A DNA stretch of 7,135 nt from an uncultured Collinsella sp. (GCA_900548515.1 URKU01000096.1:1-7135), one strand, 5' to 3'. Counted from the stretch's first letter, positions 1-5,308 are shown. Numbers and translations: made by a program. Notes: a model not told the origin generated them from the sequence alone.

Positions 1-54
1 CTTAAAGTAGGCGCGCTGATCGCCGACGATGCGCGCAATTTCCTCGGTGTTCAT
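1..54 (-). CDS. Aldehyde dehydrogenase family protein, N-terminal fragment cut by window edge
   Basis: Only the first 18 codons lie in the window, reading MNTEEIARIVGDQRAYFK. The ATG (positions 54-52) is preceded by a strong Shine-Dalgarno AGGAGG that overlaps the TAG stop of the upstream alcohol dehydrogenase gene, with 9 bp between the two genes, so the pair is almost certainly co-transcribed and translationally coupled. The pattern 'I...QR.YFK' is how many NAD(P)-dependent aldehyde dehydrogenases of the short N-terminus type begin (typically continuing with a 'SGAT..' turn). An aldehyde dehydrogenase next to an alcohol dehydrogenase makes metabolic sense, since together they interconvert alcohol, aldehyde and acid. 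No catalytic residue is visible in this fragment, so the family call rests on the N-terminal pattern and the context. Confidence 0.6.
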   Translation of the reverse strand, partial: MNTEEIARIVGDQRAYFK

Positions 55-63
55 GACACCCTC

Positions 64-1284
64 CTAGTTCTCGTCCTCAAACATACCACCCGCGACGACC
101 TCGTACATATGCTCGAGCTCCGAGCGGTCCATCAAAAGTGGAACGGGGTACAGGGGATTGGCCTCGGCATCGGCATGGGCCGCCATTTGCGGAATATCGG
201 AGCGGCGAATACCCGAGACATATTTGGGGATTCCCAGGGCCTCGTTCATGCGGTCGACCCAATCGATAAAGGCCTCGGCCGCAAGACTGTCCTGCGCGGT
301 AGCCGGCGCAATGCCCGCCATGCGAGCAAGATCGGCAAGCTTGGGGGCGGCGGCGTCACCATAAGCGCGAAGCATGTGCGGCAGGATGATCGCGTTGGCC
401 AAACCGTGCGGAATTCCGTATCGGCCGCCTAGACTGTGCGCGATGGCATGAACGTATCCAACATAGGAGCGCGTAAAGGCAACTCCCGCCTTATACGCCG
501 CCGAAAGCATATTGCGACGCGCACGCATGTCGTCGCCATGCTCATAGGCCTCGAGCAAATTGTCGTGGATGAGCTGCACCGCCTGTCGTGCCATCTTGCG
601 CGTATAGGGCGTGGTGCTTCGCCCGATAAAGGCCTCGACGGCATGCGTCAGGGCGTCCATACCCGTCTGCCCCGTAATGGAGGCGGGCAAGCCGCACGTA
701 AACTCGGGGTCGTGGACTGCAAAACGCGGGATGAGCACAAAGTCGTTAATGGGGTATTTGTAGTGCGTCCCGTCATCGGTAATTACCGCCGCAAGCGTGG
801 CTTCGCTTCCCGTACCGGCGGTAGTGGGAACGGCGATGAGCAGCGGCAGGCGACGATGAATCCGCAGCAGGCCGCGCATCTTGTTGATTGGCTTGTTTGG
901 CTGCGCAATGCGTGCGCCCACGCCCTTGGCACAGTCCATGGCCGAGCCACCGCCAAAGCCGATAATGGCCTGGCAGGCGCTCTCTCGATACAGGGACGCC
1001 GCTTCTTCCACGTTTGAAACCGTGGGGTTTGCACGCGTTTCGGCATAGACCGTAACGCCAATCCCCCTGGATGCGAGCGCCGTCTCGAGCGGTGCCGTGA
1101 GCCCCAGACGGGCAATGCCGGGATCCGTCACGATAAGGACCTTCTGGATCGAGCGCTTTTGAAGCACCGCGGGCACATCCTCGGCATGCTCTAAAATGCG
1201 CGGCTCGGTATAGGGCAGGATCGGCAATGCAATGCGAAAAACCGTCTGATATGTTCGGCACCAGGCACGACGGGCTAGATGCAT
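64..1284 (-). CDS. Iron-containing (group III) alcohol dehydrogenase
   Basis: This 406-residue cytosolic oxidoreductase should reduce an aldehyde to an alcohol, or the reverse, with NAD(P)H and a divalent metal, usually Fe2+. The N-terminal Rossmann-like half carries the cofactor-binding GGGSAMD at residues 111-117 and the TTAGTGSEAT signature at 154-163. The C-terminal helical half has the metal ligands: D210 and H214 in GMDALTHAVEA, H279 in YVHAIAH and H293 in IPHG, with the family's usual 14-residue gap between the last two. All four are present, so the enzyme looks intact. About 20 extra N-terminal residues precede the 'LPY.EP.ILE' segment, as in several Fe-ADHs of anaerobes. The start is supported by AAGGAG eight bases upstream of the ATG. 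It is the first gene of an operon with the adjoining aldehyde dehydrogenase. Two Rex-like palindromes upstream suggest control by the NADH/NAD+ ratio. Substrate specificity cannot be told from the sequence. Confidence 0.93.
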   Translation of the reverse strand: MHLARRAWCRTYQTVFRIALPILPYTEPRILEHAEDVPAVLQKRSIQKVLIVTDPGIARLGLTAPLETALASRGIGVTVYAETRANPTVSNVEEAASLYRESACQAIIGFGGGSAMDCAKGVGARIAQPNKPINKMRGLLRIHRRLPLLIAVPTTAGTGSEATLAAVITDDGTHYKYPINDFVLIPRFAVHDPEFTCGLPASITGQTGMDALTHAVEAFIGRSTTPYTRKMARQAVQLIHDNLLEAYEHGDDMRARRNMLSAAYKAGVAFTRSYVGYVHAIAHSLGGRYGIPHGLANAIILPHMLRAYGDAAAPKLADLARMAGIAPATAQDSLAAEAFIDWVDRMNEALGIPKYVSGIRRSDIPQMAAHADAEANPLYPVPLLMDRSELEHMYEVVAGGMFEDEN

Positions 1285-1301
1285 AAAGGAAACTCCTTCA
1301 T

Positions 1302-1319
1302 TTGTTGATAGGTCAACAT
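1302..1319. promoter_or_regulatory. Rex-like operator, proximal site of the ADH operon
   Basis: The sequence TTGTTGATAGGTCAACAT contains a perfect 6-bp inverted repeat (TGTTGA/TCAACA) around a 4-bp spacer. Against the general Rex consensus TTGTTAANNNNTTAACAA it matches 11 of 14 specified positions with the exact spacing. It lies between the candidate -10 and the ADH ribosome-binding site, where a bound repressor would block transcription. Rex commonly represses fermentative alcohol dehydrogenase genes when NADH is low. The site is read from the sequence; its assignment to Rex is inference. Confidence 0.55.
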
Positions 1320-1330
1320 TTGCTCGCCCG

Positions 1331-1336
1331 ATTGTA
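1331..1336 (-). promoter_or_regulatory. Candidate -10 element of the ADH operon
   Basis: On the minus strand this reads TACAAT, five of six matches to TATAAT. No convincing -35 hexamer is seen 15-18 bases upstream, where the sequence is GC-rich. If used, transcription would start near 1324, just before the proximal palindrome, and the distal palindrome would be centred about 50 bp upstream of the start. The call is weak because the -35 is missing. Confidence 0.3.
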
Positions 1337-1365
1337 CTCAGCGGCGGTCAAAGACGGCCTGCCAA

Positions 1366-1383
1366 TCGTTAATCAATCAACAT
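1366..1383. promoter_or_regulatory. Rex-like operator, distal site
   Basis: The sequence TCGTTAATCAATCAACAT matches 11 of 14 specified bases of the Rex consensus, again with a 4-bp spacer, and shares the right half TCAACAT with the proximal site. The two centres are 64 bp apart, close to six helical turns, so both would lie on the same DNA face. It sits between the ADH promoter region and the divergent rubrerythrin promoter and could act on either. The left half is less symmetrical than in the proximal site. Confidence 0.42.
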
Positions 1384-1407
1384 CTTCATATCTCGAAATT
1401 GTTTTAT

Positions 1408-1422
1408 TAAAAATCATTCCTA
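1408..1422. promoter_or_regulatory. Possible PerR-like box upstream of the rubrerythrin
   Basis: TAAAAATCATTCCTA has an AAT-C-ATT core and 7-bp arms that are symmetrical at five of seven positions. It matches about 9 of 12 specified bases of the PerR box TTANAATNATTNTAA. It ends seven bases before the -35 hexamer of the rubrerythrin promoter. PerR controls rubrerythrin-type peroxidases in clostridia. The AT-rich setting makes a chance match possible, so confidence is low. Confidence 0.25.
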
Positions 1423-1428
1423 ATAGGC

Positions 1429-1456
1429 TTCACATTTGGTTGCATTTATGGATAAT
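1429..1456 (+). promoter_or_regulatory. Sigma-70-type promoter of the rubrerythrin gene
   Basis: The -35 TTCACA (1429-1434, five of six consensus matches) and the -10 GATAAT (1451-1456, five of six) are separated by 16 bp. Transcription should begin near 1463, giving a leader of about 78 nt before the ATG at 1541. This promoter rules out the longer reading frame that opens at 1436, because its first codon would lie inside the promoter. Confidence 0.65.
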
Positions 1457-1460
1457 AGAA

Positions 1461-1507
1461 CTCGTCAAGACGCACGTCCGGAGAGGGCCCTTACGGGACC
1501 GGACGAG
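1461..1507 (+). promoter_or_regulatory. Structured 5' leader hairpin of the rubrerythrin mRNA
   Basis: CGTCCGG (1475-1481) pairs perfectly with CCGGACG (1499-1505), enclosing 17 nt that can form a small CCC-TTAC-GGG stem. An alternative 6-bp pairing, CTCGTC (1461-1466) with GACGAG (1502-1507), uses the same 3' arm and excludes the first. The structure starts at about the predicted transcript end and may stabilise the mRNA or act in regulation. No T-tract follows, so it is not a terminator. Confidence 0.4.
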
Positions 1508-1540
1508 CGCACAATCGCCATCGATCGAAAGGATCGAATC

Positions 1541-2101
1541 ATGAAGTTTGTTTGCCCCGTTTGCGGTTATGTGGAAGAGTTCGACGGCGATCAGCTGCCC
1601 GAGGACTTCAAGTGCCCCCAGTGCGGCGTTCCCGGTTCTCGTTTCCTGAAGCAGGAGGAGGGCCAGCTCGAGTGGGCTGCCGAGCACGTCGTGGGCGTCG
1701 CCAAGATGGAGGGCGTCTCTGAGGACATCGTTGCCGACCTGCGCGCCAACTTTGAGGGCGAGTGCTCCGAGGTCGGTATGTACCTGGCCATGGCTCGCGT
1801 CGCTCATCGCGAGGGCTATCCCGAGATCGGCCTGTACTGGGAGAAGGCTGCCCACGAGGAGGCCGAGCACGCCGCCAAGTTCGCTGAGCTCCTGGGCGAG
1901 GTCGTGACCGACTCTACCAAGAAGAACCTCGAGATGCGCGTTGAGGCCGAGAACGGCGCCACCGCCGGCAAGACCGATCTTGCCAAGCGCGCCAAGGCCG
2001 CTGGCCTCGATGCCATCCACGACACCGTGCACGAGATGGCTCGTGACGAGGCCCGCCACGGCAAAGCTTTTGCCGGCCTGCTTAAGCGCTACTTTGGCTA
2101 A
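1541..2101 (+). CDS. Reverse-type rubrerythrin (N-terminal rubredoxin domain plus diiron ferritin-like domain)
   Basis: This 186-residue cytosolic peroxide-reducing protein protects anaerobes from H2O2 and oxygen, with electrons from NAD(P)H via a reductase or rubredoxin. The rubredoxin-like Fe(Cys)4 knuckle comes first: C5-x2-C8 and C25-x2-C28, in CPVCGY and CPQCGVPGSRF. The ferritin-like four-helix bundle follows (about 65-184) with iron-ligand motifs E107-x2-H110 in AAHEEAEH and E170-x2-H173 in RDEARH, plus acidic residues near 72-77 and 131-137. In classical rubrerythrin the rubredoxin domain is at the C-terminus; this order matches 'reverse rubrerythrins', often labelled NADH peroxidase. 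The ATG follows GAAAGGA eight bases upstream. Codon use is strongly biased to GAG, AAG, GCC and CGC, suggesting high expression. It is a single-gene unit with its own promoter and terminator. No residue looks missing. Confidence 0.92.
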   Translation: MKFVCPVCGYVEEFDGDQLPEDFKCPQCGVPGSRFLKQEEGQLEWAAEHVVGVAKMEGVSEDIVADLRANFEGECSEVGMYLAMARVAHREGYPEIGLYWEKAAHEEAEHAAKFAELLGEVVTDSTKKNLEMRVEAENGATAGKTDLAKRAKAAGLDAIHDTVHEMARDEARHGKAFAGLLKRYFG

Positions 2102-2135
2102 GCCAACCGCTTGAGACATAACCTCTAGCTCGATG

Positions 2136-2166
2136 AGGCCCGGACCGTATTGGTCCGGGCCTTTTT
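2136..2166 (+). terminator. Intrinsic terminator of the rubrerythrin gene
   Basis: AGGCCCGGACC (2136-2146) and GGTCCGGGCCT (2152-2162) form a perfect 11-bp GC-rich stem with a GTATT loop, followed by TTTTTC. It lies 34 bp after the stop codon. The left flank has no A-tract, so it should act only on the plus strand. Confidence 0.93.
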
Positions 2167-2234
2167 CGTGCCTCACGAACTTGTTAACGCCCTGAAATAG
2201 GACCGTCTTCGGCATCGGCTTCTCGTCAAAAACT

Positions 2235-2353
2235 AAGTGAGTAGACTTTTTGGAACTTGCCGAGCAGACCATCCATATCACTTTATAAAGCCGCAGGTAA
2301 ATGCCTTGTTGCAAAACGACCTAGTCGCCAAAGTGACAAAAGTCTACTCACTT
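2235..2353. repeat. 119-bp element with 16-bp terminal inverted repeats, copy 1
   Basis: The element begins AAGTGAGTAGACTTTT (2235-2250) and ends with the exact reverse complement AAAAGTCTACTCACTT (2338-2353). Copy 2 at 3655-3773 has the same length and orientation and is identical at about 97 of 119 positions without gaps. Differences are concentrated in the middle, while the termini are perfect. Internal islands shared by both copies include CGAGCAG, CCGCAGGTA, CTTGTT-CAAAAC and GTCGCCAAAGTG. Identity continues five bases beyond the right end (AGATT). It encodes no protein and resembles a MITE-like or other small dispersed repeat. Here it separates the rubrerythrin terminator from the 3' end of the nuclease-like gene and contains that gene's stop codon. 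Confidence 0.85.
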
Positions 2354-3471
2354 AGATTCGCAGCCGTCCACGATCGAGCCATTTTGTGTCTAACGGGCAT
2401 CTTTCCGTCGATTACTCCCAATTTTGTCCAGTCAATGAATAGTTCAGACCGGAGTAATATCTCAGCCCTTTGCTCATCCGAGCTTTTATCACGATATTCA
2501 GCATCGAGCATCCTGCATATGGCCTTAACGATCGCGCGGAATCTATCCTCATCCGATATCTGTCTGTGTGTCAGGAGAAGCACATCGTAGCCCATGGCCT
2601 GAAGGGCCGTCATGCGGTCAACGTCACGCAAGCCATCCCCTGCGCGTCCGTGCGAGGCCTTTCCCTGACATTCAATGGCCACCTGTCGCCTACCGTCCGG
2701 TGAAGAAAGAAGTAGGTCGATATATACACGGGACTTTCCCACAATCGCTCGAGCACTTGTGCCTAGCATCACTTCAACATTAAGCTCTATGTCGCAAAAA
2801 CCTTCGCCTCCCAGGGATCGCGGCAGTGCAAGTAGCAAATACGCCTCGACCTCAAAAGGCGACGCGGCACCCAATGGAACGAGTTGCGATACCGCCATAA
2901 ATCTATTGCCGTAACGCATCCCGCAAACATCTGAACAAAAACGGTCAAGGTCTCCGCCCAAAACCAAAGCGTCTCGACGCCATAAATTTGAGGCGGTGCC
3001 GTCCTCGGACGGGCAGCGCACCCAACCGAACGTTGTCGAAATCGCGCCCGAATCAATTGCACGCGAAAGCTCCGCCTCAAGTGCCGCCGGCAGAGCGCAC
3101 ACCGCAAACAAGCCACACATCTCCGCCAATACCAAAAGAAGCTGGAGATCCGTCAGGTGCCGCGACATGATGAATGCCGTCAGTAGAGGAGACGTAATCA
3201 AAAACCCATGCTCCGTTTCCAGCACGGATTCCCTGGGAAGCTCACCAAGAAACAGCCGCTGCCTAATGCTGGCTGGACAAGTCCGTTTGTTTCTCGTCCG
3301 AACCAATGTATACAACGGAAAACCGAGTGCGACCGCAGCCGTCGGGTTGCGGGCGAGATCATATCGCTGCCGGTCTTCTTCCGGTCGTGGAAGCGGCGGA
3401 CACAAAGCGCGGACTTGAGGAGGCAAACGCCAGTACCTAAAAGCCGATATGTCACAAAGTAGATCCTTCAT
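2344..3471 (-). CDS. AbiEi/DUF559-like protein with a PD-(D/E)XK-type nuclease domain, function unknown
   Basis: The product is 375 residues, without signal peptide or membrane segments. The N-terminal part (about 1-125) resembles the non-catalytic region of actinobacterial AbiEi-like proteins, including the 'GFLITSPLLTAFIM...LAEMCGLF' type of segment. The C-terminal part (about 200-320) has the order of a Vsr/DUF559-type restriction-endonuclease fold: E207 in SPFEVEAYLLL, D252 in VYIDLLL, E267-C-Q269-G in IECQG, then R282-D-x-D-R and AMGYDVLLLTHRQI. The usual lysine of the E-x-K motif is Q269, so catalysis is uncertain. Such proteins are linked to phage defence or toxin-antitoxin systems, but no partner gene is adjacent. 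The gene is AT-richer than its neighbours. The ATG at 3471 is preferred over an in-frame GTG at 3477; neither has a clear Shine-Dalgarno. The final codons, NLSE and TAG, come from the flanking repeat. Family recognition is by eye. Confidence 0.75.
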   Translation of the reverse strand: MKDLLCDISAFRYWRLPPQVRALCPPLPRPEEDRQRYDLARNPTAAVALGFPLYTLVRTRNKRTCPASIRQRLFLGELPRESVLETEHGFLITSPLLTAFIMSRHLTDLQLLLVLAEMCGLFAVCALPAALEAELSRAIDSGAISTTFGWVRCPSEDGTASNLWRRDALVLGGDLDRFCSDVCGMRYGNRFMAVSQLVPLGAASPFEVEAYLLLALPRSLGGEGFCDIELNVEVMLGTSARAIVGKSRVYIDLLLSSPDGRRQVAIECQGKASHGRAGDGLRDVDRMTALQAMGYDVLLLTHRQISDEDRFRAIVKAICRMLDAEYRDKSSDEQRAEILLRSELFIDWTKLGVIDGKMPVRHKMARSWTAANLSE

Positions 3472-3554
3472 AGGCACAGGAGAACACGAATTTCAACCCA
3501 GTCAGTCACGCATTGGCGCGAACGCACCAAAAATGGCGCCGAACGGACTGCCAA

Positions 3555-3631
3555 GTTTTCAACAGCCCTCCCCAACTGGCCAAAAGCTTGTCGAGAGCTG
3601 GACGAAGCCCTGTTGAAAACCCCATTTTTTT
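3555..3631. repeat. Long-spaced inverted repeat upstream of the nuclease-like gene
   Basis: GTTTTCAACAG (3555-3565) and CTGTTGAAAAC (3610-3620) are a perfect 11-bp inverted repeat enclosing 44 nt. Inside, AGCT pairs with AGCT (3585-3588, 3596-3599 region) in a small secondary stem. On the plus strand the outer stem is followed by CCCA and seven T residues (3625-3631), which looks like a terminator tail although no plus-strand gene precedes it. It lies between repeat copy 2 and the nuclease-like gene start. It may be a structured leader, an operator pair or a remnant of another element. Confidence 0.55.
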
Positions 3632-3654
3632 CGCATGCAAAAGCTTTATGCGGC

Positions 3655-3773
3655 AAGTGAGTAGACTTTTTTGAACATCCCGAGCAGGCCGGTCATCCTG
3701 CTTTTCAAAACCGCAGGTAGATAGCTTGTTACAAAACTGCCTGGTCGCCAAAGTGCCAAAAGTCTACTCACTT
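3655..3773. repeat. 119-bp element with 16-bp terminal inverted repeats, copy 2
   Basis: The termini AAGTGAGTAGACTTTT (3655-3670) and AAAAGTCTACTCACTT (3758-3773) are identical to those of copy 1, exactly 1420 bp away and in the same orientation. The interior differs at about 22 positions, so this is not a fresh duplication. In this copy GAGCAGGC near the left end can pair, with one mismatch, with GCCTGGTC near the right end, extending the hairpin. The left flank (GC) differs from copy 1 (CT), while the right flank AGATT is the same. No clear target-site duplication is visible. The right end lies inside the 3' end of pdxR and supplies its stop codon. Confidence 0.85.
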
Positions 3774-5203
3774 AGATTGCAGAGTGCCCCCATTAGCTGC
3801 AATTCCAAGGTATTAAGCACTTTTGGACTCAAATCGTCATACTGAACAAGAATTTGAGTTGAGTTTTCAGGGACAGATGCGCCATCAGCGCACCAAAAGC
3901 AGTCACTGACATCGACGAACGGGATACTCGAGCGCGTGAGGGCCCGCACAAAAGAGCTTCCACCCGCTCCGCGCTCCGCAACTACGGTGAAGTAAAGGCC
4001 CGCGTCTGCATGCTCGATCGAGACCTCTCCTGCCGGAAATACCTTCCGCACAAGCGCCATCAGGCCATCACGCGCCTCACGAGCACGAACGCGCACGCGG
4101 TTCACATGTCGCTCGTAATCACCCGATTCCAGCAAACGAGCCAAAGCGACCTGGTCAACAGAGCTCACCGACGAGGCGTAGAAACCAAGGTTGCGCCTAA
4201 ACCGCTCCATTAGCTCATCGGGCAACACCATATACGCCAAACGCAACGCCGATGAAAGGCTCTTCGAAAACGTGTTGGTGTAGATAACCGACTGGGCGGC
4301 ATCGATCGATGCGAGCGCGGGAATCGGCTTCCCGGCAAGGCGAAACTCACAATCAAAGTCATCTTCGATGAGATACCGACCTGGTCGCTCGGCGGCCCAG
4401 CTCAGAAGCGCATAGCGACGCGCAATGCTCGTCACAAGGCCGGTCGGATACTGATGGGACGGCATCAGGTGAAGGACATCGGTCCCGCTTTTCTGCAGAG
4501 TGCTCAAGTCCACGCCCTCATCATCCAACGGGATATGTCGAACTTTGCAGCCCATAGCCTGATAGATACGCGTCAGACGCAAATAGCCCGGGTCCTCAAC
4601 GGCATACACCTTGTCGGCTCCAAGCAACTGAACCAACATGGTATCGAGCAGCTGGGCGCCTGCACCGATAACAATGTTGTTGGGGTCGACATTCATGCCC
4701 CTTGTCCCACGCAGATGGTGAGCAATTGCGCGTCGCAGCCGAGCGGTGCCCTGCGCCGGTGCGGGCGAAAAGATTTCGCGCTCATCTTCGGATGCCAGCG
4801 TCGCCCGTAGTGCGCTTTGCCAAAGCCGCGCCGCCTCCAAAGCGGAAGGAGAAAGTGCATCGAACAGCTCGACCTGTCCGTTGACATCATGCGCGCTGAG
4901 GCCCACAGAGACGGTATCTCGGTCGATGCCCTGCGAAGCCAAAGGCAAAACCGGTGCATCCGGAAGCTTGCAAGCGTAGTAGCCACGACGCGGCATTGAG
5001 CAAATATAGCCCTCGGCAAGTAACTGGCTATATGCATTCTCGATGGTAATGACACTGATTCCCAGATGACTGGCAAATGCGCGCTTAGACGGAAGATGCT
5101 CCCCCGCCGCAATACGTCCAGCAACAATATCATCTCGAATTTGCTGGTAAACATACTCATAAAGCGATGCTTCGCCGCGTTTTTCCAAATTGTAGTCAAG
5201 CAT
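3764..5203 (-). CDS. pdxR: PdxR-type MocR transcriptional regulator (GntR wHTH plus PLP-aminotransferase-like domain)
   Basis: The product is 479 residues, normal for MocR regulators. A GntR-type winged helix-turn-helix occupies about 14-78 (LYEYVYQQIRDDIVAG, LPSKRAFASHLGIS, TIENAYSQLLAEGYI). A fold-type I aminotransferase-like domain follows from about 110, with PSHQYPTG at 248-255, EDDFDCEFR at 280-288 (D282 would contact the PLP ring nitrogen) and TFSKSL with K314 as the PLP Schiff-base lysine. The domain senses PLP rather than catalysing a reaction. Divergent placement next to pdxST is the classic PdxR arrangement, so it probably regulates pdxST and itself through the repeats in the shared spacer. 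The ATG at 5203 has AGGTGG seven bases upstream; a TTG at 5236 would give 11 more residues but has no better support. The last residues NLSE and the TAG come from the 119-bp repeat. Confidence 0.88.
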   Translation of the reverse strand: MLDYNLEKRGEASLYEYVYQQIRDDIVAGRIAAGEHLPSKRAFASHLGISVITIENAYSQLLAEGYICSMPRRGYYACKLPDAPVLPLASQGIDRDTVSVGLSAHDVNGQVELFDALSPSALEAARLWQSALRATLASEDEREIFSPAPAQGTARLRRAIAHHLRGTRGMNVDPNNIVIGAGAQLLDTMLVQLLGADKVYAVEDPGYLRLTRIYQAMGCKVRHIPLDDEGVDLSTLQKSGTDVLHLMPSHQYPTGLVTSIARRYALLSWAAERPGRYLIEDDFDCEFRLAGKPIPALASIDAAQSVIYTNTFSKSLSSALRLAYMVLPDELMERFRRNLGFYASSVSSVDQVALARLLESGDYERHVNRVRVRAREARDGLMALVRKVFPAGEVSIEHADAGLYFTVVAERGAGGSSFVRALTRSSIPFVDVSDCFWCADGASVPENSTQILVQYDDLSPKVLNTLELQLMGALCNLSE

Positions 5204-5214
5204 GAGTTTGCCAC

Positions 5215-5258
5215 CTGACCTTATCGAGCTGTTCAATCTGGTATTAGGCTGACCTTAT
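5215..5258. promoter_or_regulatory. Probable PdxR operator: 10-bp direct repeats with a 34-bp period
   Basis: CTGACCTTAT occurs at 5215-5224 and again at 5249-5258, starts 34 bp apart, a little over three helical turns. MocR regulators such as GabR and PdxR bind pairs of direct repeats at about this distance, one per DNA-binding domain of the dimer. The right copy also forms an imperfect inverted repeat, TTAGG-CTGA-CCTTA (5245-5258). The left copy adjoins the pdxR Shine-Dalgarno, which would allow autoregulation. The repeat is seen directly; the binding protein is inferred. Confidence 0.6.
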
Positions 5259-5281
5259 TATTATCTCGAAAACTGAGTATT

Positions 5282-5308
5282 TTGCCATACCCAGCTCCCC
5301 GATAGGAT
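5282..5308 (+). promoter_or_regulatory. Candidate pdxS promoter
   Basis: TTGCCA (5282-5287, five of six -35 matches) and TAGGAT (5303-5308, four of six -10 matches) are 15 bp apart, shorter than the ideal 17. Transcription would begin near 5315, about 34 nt before the pdxS ATG, placing the direct repeats upstream where an activator would bind. The suboptimal spacing suits an activated promoter, but other choices such as TATTAT at 5256-5264 cannot be excluded. Confidence 0.35.

Noticed and set aside
1436..1540. In-frame upstream extension of the rubrerythrin by 35 residues.
   Set aside because: The extension overlaps the promoter and leader hairpin. The rubredoxin domain begins normally at the ATG at 1541, which has its own ribosome-binding site.
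2338..2353. The repeat ends as an intrinsic terminator of the minus-strand genes.
   Set aside because: The 16-bp arms are almost 90 nt apart and are not GC-rich, and no T-run follows the distal arm on the minus strand. A role in 3'-end structure is possible, but not as a classic terminator.
3472..3477. GTG start two codons upstream for the nuclease-like gene.
   Set aside because: Neither start has a clear ribosome-binding site. The ATG gives an MKDLLCDISA-type beginning and is the simpler choice.
3468..3656. Minus-strand 62-codon open frame between repeat copy 2 and the nuclease-like gene.
   Set aside because: It has no recognisable domain, runs through the 11-bp inverted repeat and overlaps the next gene's start. 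It looks like chance.
2235..3773. The two 119-bp repeats as part of a CRISPR array or a standard insertion sequence.
   Set aside because: There are only two copies, 1.4 kb apart, with a gene between them and no short-spacer periodicity. No transposase is encoded and the gene between them is not transposase-like.
5204..5236. Longer pdxR start at a TTG codon, adding 11 residues.
   Set aside because: The ATG at 5203 has AGGTGG at good spacing, and the extension would run through one half of the putative operator.
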